DNA of 64,000 nt from Variovorax sp. PBS-H4 (GTDB lineage: Bacteria; Pseudomonadota; Gammaproteobacteria; Burkholderiales; Burkholderiaceae_C), in NCBI RefSeq assembly GCF_901827205.1, contig NZ_LR594675.1:5073501-5137500 (forward strand), written 5' to 3'. Below are positions 25,793 to 35,505 of the stretch, in pieces. The translations under genes and the position numbers were made by a program. The first letter of the stretch is position 1. The number at the start of each line of letters is the position of its first letter. The notes beneath the pieces were generated by a model, which did no database searches, was not told the DNA's origin, and saw only the letters and a list, made by a program, of their open reading frames with translations.

Positions 25793-28702
25793 ATGAAAAG
25801 CAACCCCAGCCCCGCTTCCGCCACGAGGCGCCGCAACAGCGACGAACAACTGCTGATCGACGACATCCGCCTGCTCGGACGCATCCTCGGCGATGTGATC
25901 CGCGAGCAGGAGGGCGAGGAGGCCTTCGCGCTGGTGGAGAAGATCCGCACCCTGTCCGTCGCCTTCCGGCGCGACGCCGATCATGCAGCCGACCGCGCGC
26001 TCAAGAATCTCCTCAAGGGACTCAGCGCCGCCGAGACGGTGCGCGTGATCCGGGCGTTCACCTACTTCAGCCACTTGGCGAACCTGGCCGAGGACCGGCA
26101 CCAGATCCGCCGCCGTACCGAGACCGAGCGTACGGGCGAGAGCGCCGCCGGCAGCCTGGAGATGGCGCTCGCGCGCATCCGCAAGGCGGGCATCACGCCG
26201 GCAGCGGTCGTGGAGTCGCTGGCCCACAGCTACGTGTCGCCGGTGCTCACAGCCCATCCAACCGAAGTGCAGCGCAAGAGCATCCTCGATGCGGAGCGTG
26301 CCATCGCGCAGCTGCTGACCGAGCGCGACGACATCAAGCTGCGCCAGCAGTGCTTCGCCGGCACCCGGGACATGCTGACGCCCATCGCGTTGGGCGAGAA
26401 CGAAGGCCGCATGCGCGCACGCGTGCTCCAGCTCTGGCAGACGCGGCTGCTGCGCTTCTCCAAGCTCACGGTAGCCGACGAGATCGAGAATGCACTCAGC
26501 TATTACGAGGCCACCTTCCTGCGCGAGATCCCTCGTGTCTACGCCGAGCTCGAAAAGGCGTTGGGCCGCAGCGACATTGCGCCTTTCCTGCGCATGGGCC
26601 AATGGATCGGCGGGGACCGCGACGGCAATCCCAACGTGACGGCCGAAAGCCTCGAGTACGCGATGCGCCGCCAGGCCGAGCTGGCGCTGCGCTACTACCT
26701 GACAGAGGTGCACTACCTCGGCAGCGAGCTGTCGCTGTCTGCCACGCTGGTGGACGTGTCGGTGGAGATGCAGGCGCTCGCAGAGCGCTCGCCCGACCAC
26801 AACGAGCACCGCCAGGACGAGCCCTACCGGCGGGCGCTCACCGGCATCTACTCGCGCCTTGCCGCCACGCTGCGGGAGCTGACCGGCGGCGAGGCCGCGC
26901 GCCACGCGGTCGCGCCGCAGAATCCTTATCAACGTGCCGAGGATTTCCTGGCAGACCTGCGCACCATCGCGCAATCGCTGCTCGACAAGCACGGCGCTGC
27001 GCTGGTGGGCCAGCGCCTCGGGCCTCTGATCCGCGCCGTCGAGGTGTTCGGATTTCATCTCGCGACAGTGGATCTGCGCCAGAGCTCCGACAAGCACGAG
27101 GCCGTGGTTGCCGAACTGCTCGCCACGGCGCGCATCGAGCCCGACTACGCGGCGCTGGCCGAGGAAGCGAAGCAAGCGTTGCTGTTGCGCCTGCTGGACG
27201 ACGCGCGCCCGCTGCGCGTGCCGGACGCCGGCTACTCGCCGCTTGCGCAGAGCGAGCTCGCGATCTTCGCAGCAGCGCGCCGGGCTCGCACACGCTACGG
27301 CGCGGCGGCGATCCGCCACTACATCATCAGCCATACCGAGACGGTCAGTGATCTGCTCGAGGCGCTGTTGCTGCAGAAGGAAGCAGGGCTGCTGCGCGGG
27401 ACCTTGAGCCATGGCGTCCCGCCCTCGCCAGCTCCGAACAAGCGGGCGCCTGCCGGCGGAGGGCAGCCCGGCGCCGAAATCGGCAACGCCACCTGCGACC
27501 TGATCGTCGTGCCGCTGTTCGAAACCATCGAGGACCTGCGCAATGCCGCGCCCATCGTGCGCGCCTTCTACGCCTTGCCCGGCATCCAGGCACTGATTGC
27601 ACGCTCGGGCGCCGAGCAGGACGTGATGCTGGGCTACAGCGACAGCAACAAGGACGGCGGTATCTTCACCAGCAACTGGGAGCTCTATCGCGCAGGCACT
27701 GCACTCGTCGCGCTGTTCGACGAGCTCAACAAGAAGGCCGGGACGTCCATTCGCCTGCGCATGTTCCATGGCCGCGGCGGCACGGTGGGGCGCGGCGGCG
27801 GTCCGAGCTACCAAGCCATCCTGGCACAGCCACCCGGCACGGTGCGCGGCCAGATCCGCCTGACCGAACAAGGCGAGGTCATCGGCTCCAAGTACGCGAA
27901 CCGCGAGATCGGGCGGCGCAATCTTGAGACGCTGGTTGCCGCCACGCTCGAGGCCACGCTGCTGCCGTCGGCCAAAGCGGCGCCGCCTGCCTTCCTCGCC
28001 GCGGCCGACGAGCTCTCGGCCGCCAGCATGGCGGCGTACCGCGCGCTGGTCTACGAGACACCCGGCTTCGGCGACTACTTCTTCAGCGCCACGCCGATCC
28101 GCGAAATTGCCGAGCTGAATATCGGTTCGCGGCCGGCCTCGCGCAATCCGAGCCGCCGAATCGAGGACCTGCGCGCCGTACCCTGGAGCTTCAGCTGGGG
28201 GCAGTGCCGGCTCACGCTGCCTGGCTGGTACGGCTTCGGCTCCGCGATCGAACGCTTCCTGGCTGCTGCGGGCAGCGCAACGGCCCGCAAGGAGCGGCAG
28301 GCACTGCTGCAGCGCATGGTTGCGCAGTGGCCCTTCTTCAGCACCTTGCTTTCGAACATGGACATGGTGCTGGCCAAGAGCGACCTCGCCCTGGCCACGC
28401 GCTACGCCGAACTGGTGGAGGACCGCAAGTTGCGCCAGAAGGTGTTCTCGATGATCGAGGCCGAATGGCACCGCACCTCCGACGCCCTGGCGCTGATCAC
28501 CGGCGCGAAGCAGCGGCTGGAAGGCAACATCGAGATGCAGCGTTCGATCCGCCACCGGTTTCCCTATATCGATCCGCTGCACCACCTCCAGGTGGAACTG
28601 ATGCGCAGGTGGCGCGCCGGCCAGCAGGACGACGAGCGCCTGCAGCGCGGCATCCACATGTCGATCAACGGCGTCGCGGCCGGCCTGCGCAACACGGGCT
28701 GA
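25793..28702 (+). CDS. ppc: phosphoenolpyruvate carboxylase
   Basis: A 969-residue enzyme adding bicarbonate to PEP to make oxaloacetate. Signatures: VLTAHPTEVQRKS with catalytic His155, WIGGDRDGNPNVT, GYSDSNKDGG, and the mobile loop FHGRGGTVGRGGGP with Arg661. The protein ends in the conserved NTG. It is longer than E. coli PEPC (883), partly from a Pro/Gly-rich insert around residues 545-565 (VPPSPAPNKRAPAGGG). GAGGAG at 25779-25784 supports the ATG at 25793; the frame upstream to 25709 overlaps the hemC promoter region. Confidence 0.97.
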   Translation: MKSNPSPASATRRRNSDEQLLIDDIRLLGRILGDVIREQEGEEAFALVEKIRTLSVAFRRDADHAADRALKNLLKGLSAAETVRVIRAFTYFSHLANLAEDRHQIRRRTETERTGESAAGSLEMALARIRKAGITPAAVVESLAHSYVSPVLTAHPTEVQRKSILDAERAIAQLLTERDDIKLRQQCFAGTRDMLTPIALGENEGRMRARVLQLWQTRLLRFSKLTVADEIENALSYYEATFLREIPRVYAELEKALGRSDIAPFLRMGQWIGGDRDGNPNVTAESLEYAMRRQAELALRYYLTEVHYLGSELSLSATLVDVSVEMQALAERSPDHNEHRQDEPYRRALTGIYSRLAATLRELTGGEAARHAVAPQNPYQRAEDFLADLRTIAQSLLDKHGAALVGQRLGPLIRAVEVFGFHLATVDLRQSSDKHEAVVAELLATARIEPDYAALAEEAKQALLLRLLDDARPLRVPDAGYSPLAQSELAIFAAARRARTRYGAAAIRHYIISHTETVSDLLEALLLQKEAGLLRGTLSHGVPPSPAPNKRAPAGGGQPGAEIGNATCDLIVVPLFETIEDLRNAAPIVRAFYALPGIQALIARSGAEQDVMLGYSDSNKDGGIFTSNWELYRAGTALVALFDELNKKAGTSIRLRMFHGRGGTVGRGGGPSYQAILAQPPGTVRGQIRLTEQGEVIGSKYANREIGRRNLETLVAATLEATLLPSAKAAPPAFLAAADELSAASMAAYRALVYETPGFGDYFFSATPIREIAELNIGSRPASRNPSRRIEDLRAVPWSFSWGQCRLTLPGWYGFGSAIERFLAAAGSATARKERQALLQRMVAQWPFFSTLLSNMDMVLAKSDLALATRYAELVEDRKLRQKVFSMIEAEWHRTSDALALITGAKQRLEGNIEMQRSIRHRFPYIDPLHHLQVELMRRWRAGQQDDERLQRGIHMSINGVAAGLRNTG

Positions 28703-28744
28703 GCAAGCTGAAATTTTCGGGTCGCCGCACAATGCGCGACTGAC

Positions 28745-29659
28745 ATGGACAGCCTAGACCTCCTCAAGACCTTCCGCGAAGTCGCCGCCTACGGCAGCTT
28801 CTCCCGTGCGGCCACCCGCCTCGACATGTCCAAGGCCACCGTGAGCAAGTACGTGGCGGAGCTCGAAAGTCGCTTCGGCGTGCGCCTGCTCAATCGCTCG
28901 ACGCGTTCGGTCAGCCTCACGGACGCCGGCGCGCTGCTGCTCGAGCGCAGCAAGCCGGTCATGGAAATGGTGGAGCTCACCCAGGCCGAACTGCAGGAGC
29001 ATGCAAGCCAGCCGCGGGGCCGGCTTCGCATCTCGGCGCCCCACGGCATGGGACAAGGCGACCTGCCCAAGCTCCTGGCCCAGTTCATGGGCTACTACCC
29101 CGAGGTCAGCCTCAGTCTGCACCTGAGCAACCGCCAGGTCGACATGGCCGAGGAAGCGATCGACCTGGCGCTGCGTGTCGGACCCATCGAGGACGACAAT
29201 CTCATCGTTCGCAAGCTGACGCTGCTGAAGCTGGTGGTGTGCGCATCGCCCCAATACTGGAAAAAGCGCGGCACGCCGGCGCATCCGGCCGAGCTGGCGC
29301 AGCACGATGCGCTGACGCACTCCCGCCTCGGCGTCCATCCGCAGTGGCGCTTCGAGGTCGACGGCCAAGCGCAGGATGTGCCGGTCAAGAGCCGCATGGA
29401 CGCTTCCGAAGCCGGGCCGCTGATCGAGGCGGCATTGATGGGCTTCGGCGTTCTCTACCTGCCGGCTTTGCTGGTCCAGACTTACGTGGACCGCGGCGAG
29501 CTGGTCGCGGTGCTGCAGGACTGCGTGCGCAACGACATGTGGCTGTCGGCCGCCTACCTGCAGCGGCGCCACAACAGTGCTGCCCTGCGCGCGCTACTGG
29601 ATTTCCTGCAGACCCGCTTCGAGCAAAACTTCGCCTCCGGCAAGCGCCGGACCTCTTGA
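28745..29659 (+). CDS. LysR-family transcriptional regulator
   Basis: A 304-residue LTTR. The winged helix-turn-helix spans about 1-60 (SFSRAATRLDMSKATVSKYV), the linker is helical, and an effector domain runs from about 90 (RGRLRISAPHGMG) to the end. The effector half resembles the CrgA/AaeR-like group whose members often regulate adjacent or efflux genes. No obvious divergent target lies next to it: ppc is upstream on the same strand and dinB converges from downstream. Inducer and regulon are unknown. Confidence 0.92.
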   Translation: MDSLDLLKTFREVAAYGSFSRAATRLDMSKATVSKYVAELESRFGVRLLNRSTRSVSLTDAGALLLERSKPVMEMVELTQAELQEHASQPRGRLRISAPHGMGQGDLPKLLAQFMGYYPEVSLSLHLSNRQVDMAEEAIDLALRVGPIEDDNLIVRKLTLLKLVVCASPQYWKKRGTPAHPAELAQHDALTHSRLGVHPQWRFEVDGQAQDVPVKSRMDASEAGPLIEAALMGFGVLYLPALLVQTYVDRGELVAVLQDCVRNDMWLSAAYLQRRHNSAALRALLDFLQTRFEQNFASGKRRTS

Positions 29660-29757
29660 AGCAACCCAGCACGAGCGGGTGCGCTGCCGTGCATCGAGTC
29701 AGGCTGCAGATGCGCCCCGCGATGCAGATCAGGCAGTACCGTCCAGGCATCCCCTGT

Positions 29758-31053
29758 CTAGAAAAGCGAAGCGGTGATCGGGAGCGCAGCGGCACGCGAT
29801 TGCGATGCCGATCCACCTTGCACCGGCGTGCGCGTTGCCTCCACGCTGCCCGCCTTCACCAGTGCCCCGACGCGCACGCCCAGCAAGCGCAGCGGCCGCT
29901 CCAGCGGTACGCGCTTGAGGCAGCGTCCGGCCGCTTGCCGGATTGTTTTCGCGTCCGAGGTGAACTGCTCGATGGTCTGGTCGCGCGTCGCGGTCTTGAA
30001 GTCGTCGTAGCGCAGCTTGATCCCGATCGTTTTGCCCACGTAGCCCTTGCGTTGCAGATCTTCTGCCACCTTCCCGCAGAGATGCGTGAAGATGGCGCCG
30101 AGCTCGGCCCGGTCGCGCACTGCGTGCAGGTCACGCTCGAAGGTGGTTTCGCGACTCATCGAGACCGGTTCGCTTTCGGTCACCACCGGCCGCTCGTCGC
30201 GCCCCCAGGCCATCTCATGCATCCAGGCGCCGGTGGCCTTGCCGAAATTTTCGATCAGCCAGTTGCGTTCCCGGGCCGCGAGCTCGCCCACGGTGCGGAT
30301 GCCCAAGCGCTGAAGTTTCTCGTCGGCCTTGGGCCCGATGCCATTGACCTTCCGGCAGGGTAGAGGCCAGATGCGCGTCTCCAGGTCGTGGTCGTAGACC
30401 ACCGAGACACCGTTCGGCTTGTCGAACTCGCTCGCCATCTTCGCCAGCAGCTTGTTCGGCGCAACGCCGATCGAACAGGTGAGCCCGGTGGCATCGAAGA
30501 TCGAGCGCTGGATCAGGCGGGCCAATACGCGCCCGCCCTCCCGCTGGCCGCCAGGCACCTGGGTGAAGTCGATGTAGACCTCGTCCACTCCGCGGTCTTC
30601 CATCAGCGGCGCAATCTCGGTGATCACCTTCTTGAACATGCGCGAGTAGCGGCGGTACTCGTCGAAATCGACCGGCAGGATGATGGCCTGCGGACACAGC
30701 TTCGCAGCCTTCATCAGCCCCATCGCGGAGCCGACACCGAAAGGCCGCGCGGGATAGGTCGCGGTCGTGATCACGCCGCGCCCCACATAGTCCCTGAGCA
30801 GCGGGAAGGCCTCGACCGGGATGTCGGCCAGGGTGCTGCCTTGCGGCAACTCACGGAGGGCTTCATCCACCTTGCGCCGGCCGCCTCCGATCACGACGGG
30901 GAGCCCCTTGAGTTGCGGATAGCGCAGCAGTTCCACCGAGGCATAGAACGCATCCATGTCGAGGTGGGCAATGCGGCGGATTGGAGCGGCGGTCACGCGC
31001 TGGATTTTGCCGTCCCGGGGCGGGCACTGGTGCGCTGGGGGCTTCGATGCCAT
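29758..31053 (-). CDS. dinB: DNA polymerase IV (Y family)
   Basis: A 431-residue translesion polymerase. The palm carries the metal motifs HLDMDAFYASVE (near residue 30) and RGVDEVYIDFT, in place of the more usual SIDEAYLD. The thumb helix-hairpin-helix follows (KVNGIGPKADEKLQRLGI), then a little-finger domain. The C-terminal tail beyond the little finger is unrelated to a beta-clamp motif that I can recognise with confidence. The start is uncertain: ATG 31053 is chosen; GTG 30996 (VTAAPIRRIAHLD) is nearly as good, while ATG 31083 would overlap the divergent gene. Confidence 0.93.
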   Translation of the reverse strand: MASKPPAHQCPPRDGKIQRVTAAPIRRIAHLDMDAFYASVELLRYPQLKGLPVVIGGGRRKVDEALRELPQGSTLADIPVEAFPLLRDYVGRGVITTATYPARPFGVGSAMGLMKAAKLCPQAIILPVDFDEYRRYSRMFKKVITEIAPLMEDRGVDEVYIDFTQVPGGQREGGRVLARLIQRSIFDATGLTCSIGVAPNKLLAKMASEFDKPNGVSVVYDHDLETRIWPLPCRKVNGIGPKADEKLQRLGIRTVGELAARERNWLIENFGKATGAWMHEMAWGRDERPVVTESEPVSMSRETTFERDLHAVRDRAELGAIFTHLCGKVAEDLQRKGYVGKTIGIKLRYDDFKTATRDQTIEQFTSDAKTIRQAAGRCLKRVPLERPLRLLGVRVGALVKAGSVEATRTPVQGGSASQSRAAALPITASLF

Positions 31054-31063
31054 CATCGGGCCC

Positions 31064-31624
31064 ATGCAAATCGTAGCCACCATGTTCTGGCGCCGGCTCG
31101 ACCTGCCCGGCCATGACGCCTGCCGCCTCGAGAAGCACGGCGACGGATGGCAGCTCGATGGCGCCGCGGTGTTTCGCGGCGAGAACGGCCAGCCCGCCCG
31201 TCTGGACTACCGCGTGCACTGTGACAAGGCCTGGCATGCGAAGTGGGCGCGCGTACGCGGTTGGGCCGGTAGCCTCCCGGTGGACTTCGCGATCGCGCGC
31301 GCCGGCAACGGCGAATGGTCGCTCAACGATCAGGTGGTGTCAGGCCTGGCCCACTGCACGGATCTGGATCTGGGCTTCACCCCTGCCACCAACCTGCTCC
31401 CATTGCGTCGCTTGAACCTTCGGGTCAGCGAGAGCGCCGAGGCCCCCGCCGCCTGGCTCGATCTTCAGGATGAAGGCCTGAGTGCGCTGGCGCAGCACTA
31501 CGAACGCCGCAGCGAGCTCGAGTACTGGTACCAGTCTCCGCGCTTCGACTATGAGGGTCTGCTGCTGACAACGCCGGACGGCTTTGTCACGCACTATCCG
31601 ACACTCTGGCAGCCGGGGGACTGA
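31064..31624 (+). CDS. putative glycolipid-binding family protein
   Basis: A 186-residue soluble protein with alternating aromatic/charged strands. The pattern fits the putative glycolipid-binding family (PF06475 type): an N-terminal RRLDLPGHDACRLE, a central DYRVHCDKAWHAKWARV, then TPATNLLPLRRLNL and the C-terminal YWYQSPRFDYEGLL. No signal peptide or membrane segment. Function is poorly known; it is not obviously linked to the divergent dinB or to the topoisomerase gene downstream. An ATG at 31082 is an alternative start. The family call is from memory of the pattern. Confidence 0.72.
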   Translation: MQIVATMFWRRLDLPGHDACRLEKHGDGWQLDGAAVFRGENGQPARLDYRVHCDKAWHAKWARVRGWAGSLPVDFAIARAGNGEWSLNDQVVSGLAHCTDLDLGFTPATNLLPLRRLNLRVSESAEAPAAWLDLQDEGLSALAQHYERRSELEYWYQSPRFDYEGLLLTTPDGFVTHYPTLWQPGD

Positions 31625-31744
31625 GCGCAAAGCGGCGGGCTCGCACGTGCACGCCTAGCTGCGTCCTACAGGCAGGCGGCGCCGCCGCCATCTCGCCGGA
31701 AAGTTTGCGGCAATGCACGCTTGCCTGCAATCTCTTTCAAGCGC

Positions 31745-32884
31745 ATGGCTGACGCTGCAATTTCCAAACCCGTGCCCCTCACCAACGGCCTCGTGTATGT
31801 GAATGCCGGCATGCCCGGCTTCACGCGTGTGCGGCGTGGCCAAAGCTTTCGCTATAGGGACACGGAGGGCCGCTGGTTGAATGACGCCGATGAGCTTGCC
31901 CGCATCAGGCAGCTGGCCATTCCCCCCGCCTACACGGACGTCTGGATCTGTCCATTGGCCAATGGGCACCTGCAGGCCACCGGAATGGATGCGCGCGGCC
32001 GCAAACAGTACCGCTACCACGCCGAATGGCGCCTGCTGAAGGACGAGACCAAGTTCGAGCGCCTGGAACAATTCGGCCGCGCGTTGCCGAAGATTCGTGC
32101 ACGGGTGGCGCGCGACCTTCGAGCAGCTGCCAAGGAACGCCTGCCCGGCCGTGCGGCCGTGCTGGCGACGTTGGTTCGCTTGCTCGACATCACCTTCCTT
32201 CGAGTGGGCAATGACGAATACGCCAACAGCAACCGCTCCTACGGCCTCACGACCTTGCGCAACCGGCACGTGGATGTTCGCGGCACCTCGCTGAAGCTGC
32301 GCTTTCGCGGAAAGAGTGGCGTGCTGCATGAAGCGAAAGTCGATGATCCACGAGTCACGCGCGTGATTCGGAGGTGCCAGCAGTTGCCGGGTCAGGAGCT
32401 GTTCCAGTTTCAGGGGCCTGATGGCGAAGCGCATAGTGTCTCGTCCTCTGACGTCAATGACTACTTGCGAGAGGCGGCGCAGGACAATTTCACCGCAAAG
32501 GATTTCCGAACCTGGCATGGAACAGTGCAGGCACTGGAACTGACACGCCTTGCGTGCAGCGCCGAAGCGGGCGAATCGACCCCCACGCGCGTCAGCGCCA
32601 AGGAGATTCTGGGCGCAGTGGCCTCGCAGCTCGGCAATACGCCAGCAGTCTGCAAGAAGGCCTATATCCATCCTGCCGTGCTGACGCTGGGAACGAAACT
32701 GTCCTCAGACTCGGGGGCAATGACCGAGATCTGGAAGGAGCTCGCAAGCGCTCCTCAAAGTGTGGGGCGGCTTCACTCTGCAGAGGCGCGACTGCTTGCT
32801 TTCCTCCGGCAGCATCGCCTGGCGGCTCGGCGCGCCGAGAAGGCGATTTACGCGGCGAAGCAAAAAAAGGCTCAGCGCTTGTGA
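31745..32884 (+). CDS. DNA topoisomerase IB (poxvirus-like)
   Basis: A 379-residue type IB enzyme that nicks and reseals one strand through a 3'-phosphotyrosine. The N-terminal bacterial topo IB domain has YVNAGMPGFTRVRRGQSFRY. The catalytic core shows FLRVGNDEYA, TTLRNRHV, KDFRTWHGT and the nucleophile Tyr307 in CKKAYIHP. The ATG at 31745 matches the family start; a TTG-initiated extension to 31721 is not needed. It overlaps the convergent permease gene livM by 13 bp. Homologues are scattered among soil betaproteobacteria and are usually dispensable. Confidence 0.93.
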   Translation: MADAAISKPVPLTNGLVYVNAGMPGFTRVRRGQSFRYRDTEGRWLNDADELARIRQLAIPPAYTDVWICPLANGHLQATGMDARGRKQYRYHAEWRLLKDETKFERLEQFGRALPKIRARVARDLRAAAKERLPGRAAVLATLVRLLDITFLRVGNDEYANSNRSYGLTTLRNRHVDVRGTSLKLRFRGKSGVLHEAKVDDPRVTRVIRRCQQLPGQELFQFQGPDGEAHSVSSSDVNDYLREAAQDNFTAKDFRTWHGTVQALELTRLACSAEAGESTPTRVSAKEILGAVASQLGNTPAVCKKAYIHPAVLTLGTKLSSDSGAMTEIWKELASAPQSVGRLHSAEARLLAFLRQHRLAARRAEKAIYAAKQKKAQRL

Positions 32885-33927
32885 ATCAAGAGACCGGCCT
32901 GATGCGCCGCGCCATCCAAGTGTTCGCCCGGACCCGTCGAACGGGCTCCCATGCGCAGCCGCAGCGGAGGCGCGAGCGCAAGCACCCGTCCAAAGACGCC
33001 GATCGGGAAGAACACCACCACCACCACGAAAACGCCGCCCAGGAGCAGCAGCCAGAAGTTGCCGAAGCGCTCGGAAAGGGCTGATTCGACGCTGCGCACC
33101 AGGATCGCCCCGAGGAACGCGCCCATCAGCACCCCGCGGCCCCCTACCGCCACCCAGATCAGCACCTCGGTCGATAGCGAGAAGCCAATCAGCGTGGGCG
33201 AGACGAAGCCGAAGAACTTGGCAAACATCGCGCCGGCCAGCGCCGACACCATGGCCGCCAGCACGAAGGCGATGTTCTTGTGCATCGCCACGTCGAAGCC
33301 GAGGAAGGCAGCGCGCCGGTCGTTGTCCCGAATCGCCGCCAGCACCGTACCGAAGGGCGTGCGGGAAAGCCAGCGCAGCAGCGCATACACGCCCAGCGCG
33401 ACCCCGAAGGCCAGCAGGTATTGCGCCGTCGAATCGGGAATGCGTTCGGCCAGGAGAGGCGGCAGTTCGAGCGGCGCGATGCCGAAGAGGCCATTGTTGC
33501 CACCGACAAAGTCCCAACGCCCGGTGGCAGTCTCGACGATGACCGCCGCGCAAAGCGTGACGATCCCGAAGTAGGCGCCGGCGAGGCCGCGGCCGTAGAA
33601 GAGCATCGATCCGAAGATCGCCGCCGCCAGCCCGCTCGTCGCGAAGGCAAGCAGCAGGCCGTTGAAGGTGCTCGGCGCGATACCCGGCACCATGCCGAGC
33701 GAGGTCAGTCCCATCGAGTAGGCGCCGAGGCCGAAGAAGATGGCCTGCCCGAAAGACAGCACGCCCGCATGGCCCCACAGGAAACCAAGGCCCAGCGCGA
33801 AGATGCCGTAGGTCATGAACTGGGCAAGCTGCGACTGGGCCCATTCGCCGAGCGCGAGCGGCGCGAGGCCCAGCAGCAGCCAGATGGCCGGCGTCGACCA
33901 GGATGCCCAAGGAGAGAAGCGGTTCAT
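32872..33927 (-). CDS. branched-chain amino acid/urea-type ABC permease (LivM/UrtC-like)
   Basis: A 351-residue permease with 8-9 hydrophobic helices and the family signature around GGRGVLMGAFLGAILVRS and the EAA-like loop AIRDNDRRAAFLGFDVAMHK. It would form the membrane channel with the LivH-like partner. The ATG at 33927 overlaps the partner's stop as ATGA. It is the last gene of a five-gene transporter operon on the minus strand. The features of the two ATPases and the binding protein point to a Urt-like (urea/short amide) rather than a leucine transporter. Confidence 0.9.
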   Translation of the reverse strand: MNRFSPWASWSTPAIWLLLGLAPLALGEWAQSQLAQFMTYGIFALGLGFLWGHAGVLSFGQAIFFGLGAYSMGLTSLGMVPGIAPSTFNGLLLAFATSGLAAAIFGSMLFYGRGLAGAYFGIVTLCAAVIVETATGRWDFVGGNNGLFGIAPLELPPLLAERIPDSTAQYLLAFGVALGVYALLRWLSRTPFGTVLAAIRDNDRRAAFLGFDVAMHKNIAFVLAAMVSALAGAMFAKFFGFVSPTLIGFSLSTEVLIWVAVGGRGVLMGAFLGAILVRSVESALSERFGNFWLLLLGGVFVVVVVFFPIGVFGRVLALAPPLRLRMGARSTGPGEHLDGAAHQAGLLIHKR

Positions 33928-34781
33928 CTTGAGCGCCGTCCGAAGAGCCCGTTGGGGAACAGCCGGATGATCACGATGGCCAGAGAAAACACCACGACCT
34001 GGGCGAACACCGGATCGCGCAAGGCCGACAGTCCGGTGCTGCCACTGGAGATGAGGCCTGCGCCGATGACCACGCCGAGGAAGCTGCCGGTCCCGCCCAC
34101 CAGGATCGACAGGAACGAGGGGATGAGGAAGCCCGCGCCCATCTGCGGATCGACGCTCATCAGGGGCGCCATGACGGCGCCTGCGAAGCCGGCCAGCGCC
34201 GCACCCGCCATGAAAGTGCTTACGTCGAGCCGCCGTGTGTTGATGCCAAGCGAGGCCGCCATCGCGCGGTTGGCAATCACGCCGCGGATAGTGAGGCCGA
34301 TGTGGGTGCGATAGAGCAGCACGAACGTCAGCGCCGTCAGCGCGATCGAAGCCGCCATGACGAACAGCCGATAGCCGGGGTAGGCCATGCCCAGGAGGTT
34401 CACCGTGGTGGCCAGCGGATCGGCCACGCTCTGCGACCGCGGACCGAAGATGATGACGATCAACTGCTTGAGCATCAGCGACAGACCCCAGGTGGCGAGG
34501 ATGGAGTCGATGAAGCGCCGGTAGACGAAGCGCACCACCGCCTGCTCGACGATCCAGCCGACCCCCGCCAACACCAGTGGCGCCAGCAGCAGCGCCCACC
34601 AGAAGGGCCAGCCGGCGCGTGTCACCGACACGGCTGTGTAGGCGCCGATCAGGAAGAACTCGCCATGCGCCATGTTGATGACGTTCATCAGGCCGAAGAT
34701 GATCACCAGCCCCAGCGCGACCAGCAGGAGGACCAGGAAGAAGCTGGTGCTGTCGAGGACCAGCGCGAGGATGTCGGTCAT
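33924..34781 (-). CDS. branched-chain amino acid/urea-type ABC permease (LivH/UrtB-like)
   Basis: A 285-residue permease. The N-terminal GLVIIFGLMNVINMAHGEFF is the diagnostic LivH/UrtB motif, and GINTRRLDVSTFMAGAALAGFAG is the cytoplasmic coupling loop. It lacks the long periplasmic N-terminal extension often fused to true UrtB, so it is closer in size to LivH. Its TGA overlaps the next gene's ATG; an upstream gap of 19 bp separates it from the LivF-like ATPase gene. Confidence 0.92.
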   Translation of the reverse strand: MTDILALVLDSTSFFLVLLLVALGLVIIFGLMNVINMAHGEFFLIGAYTAVSVTRAGWPFWWALLLAPLVLAGVGWIVEQAVVRFVYRRFIDSILATWGLSLMLKQLIVIIFGPRSQSVADPLATTVNLLGMAYPGYRLFVMAASIALTALTFVLLYRTHIGLTIRGVIANRAMAASLGINTRRLDVSTFMAGAALAGFAGAVMAPLMSVDPQMGAGFLIPSFLSILVGGTGSFLGVVIGAGLISSGSTGLSALRDPVFAQVVVFSLAIVIIRLFPNGLFGRRSR

Positions 34782-34800
34782 GTCGTTGCTCGTCTCTCGG

Positions 34801-35505
34801 TCAGGCCGACAGGTAGCGGCGAATCACGGGGGCCTCGGCGTGCAGCGTGGCGACATCGGCCTCTTCCGCGATGGTGCCGCTTTCGATGAACAGGCAGCGC
34901 CCGGCCATGGCACGCACCAGGTCGAGGTTCTGCTCGACCAGCAGCACCGCCAAGCCCTGCTCGGCCGCGATGCGCCGTATCGTCGCGCCGATCTCCATCA
35001 CGATGGAGGGCTGGATGCCCTCGGAGGGCTCATCGAGCAGCAGCAGCTCCGGCCGACCGACCAGCGCCCGCATGATGGCCAGCTGCTGCTGCTGGCCGCC
35101 GGACAGGGTGCCCGCGCGTTGGCGGCGCCTTTCGGCCAGCACCGGGAAGGTGCTCCAGGCCCAGTCGGGCAACGTCTTCGGCAGCTTCGACTTGCCCAGC
35201 ACGCCCATCATCAGGTTCTCTTCGACGGAAAAGTCGGCGAAGATGTCGCGGCCTTGCGGAACATAGCCCACGCCAAGCTGCGCCACCTGGAAAGCCGCTC
35301 GCTTGGTGAGCTCGCAATCGTGCAGGCGCATGGAGCCGGCGACGTGCGGCAGATGGCCGGTGATGGCCCGCATCAGCGTCGTCTTGCCCATGCCGTTGCG
35401 CCCCATCAACGCGGTGACGCTGCCGCGCGCGAGGGTGAGCGTGACATTGCGCAGCACCTGGCTGCCCTTGAGGTATCCGCCGCTGACTCCCGAGGCTTCA
35501 AACAT
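34801..35505 (-). CDS. ABC ATPase, LivF/UrtE-like
   Basis: A 234-residue ATP-binding subunit. Walker A is GRNGMGKTT (35-43), the Q-loop region reads VGYVPQGRDIFADFSVEENL, the signature is LSGGQQQ, and Walker B is LLLLDEPSEG. The PQGRDIF wording is typical of UrtE ATPases. It works as a heterodimer with the LivG/UrtD-like ATPase, whose gene it overlaps by 8 bp. Confidence 0.93.
   Translation of the reverse strand: MFEASGVSGGYLKGSQVLRNVTLTLARGSVTALMGRNGMGKTTLMRAITGHLPHVAGSMRLHDCELTKRAAFQVAQLGVGYVPQGRDIFADFSVEENLMMGVLGKSKLPKTLPDWAWSTFPVLAERRRQRAGTLSGGQQQQLAIMRALVGRPELLLLDEPSEGIQPSIVMEIGATIRRIAAEQGLAVLLVEQNLDLVRAMAGRCLFIESGTIAEEADVATLHAEAPVIRRYLSA

Noticed and set aside
25733..28732. 999-codon open frame antisense to ppc
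   Set aside because: Exact shadow of ppc; no recognisable domain or Shine-Dalgarno.
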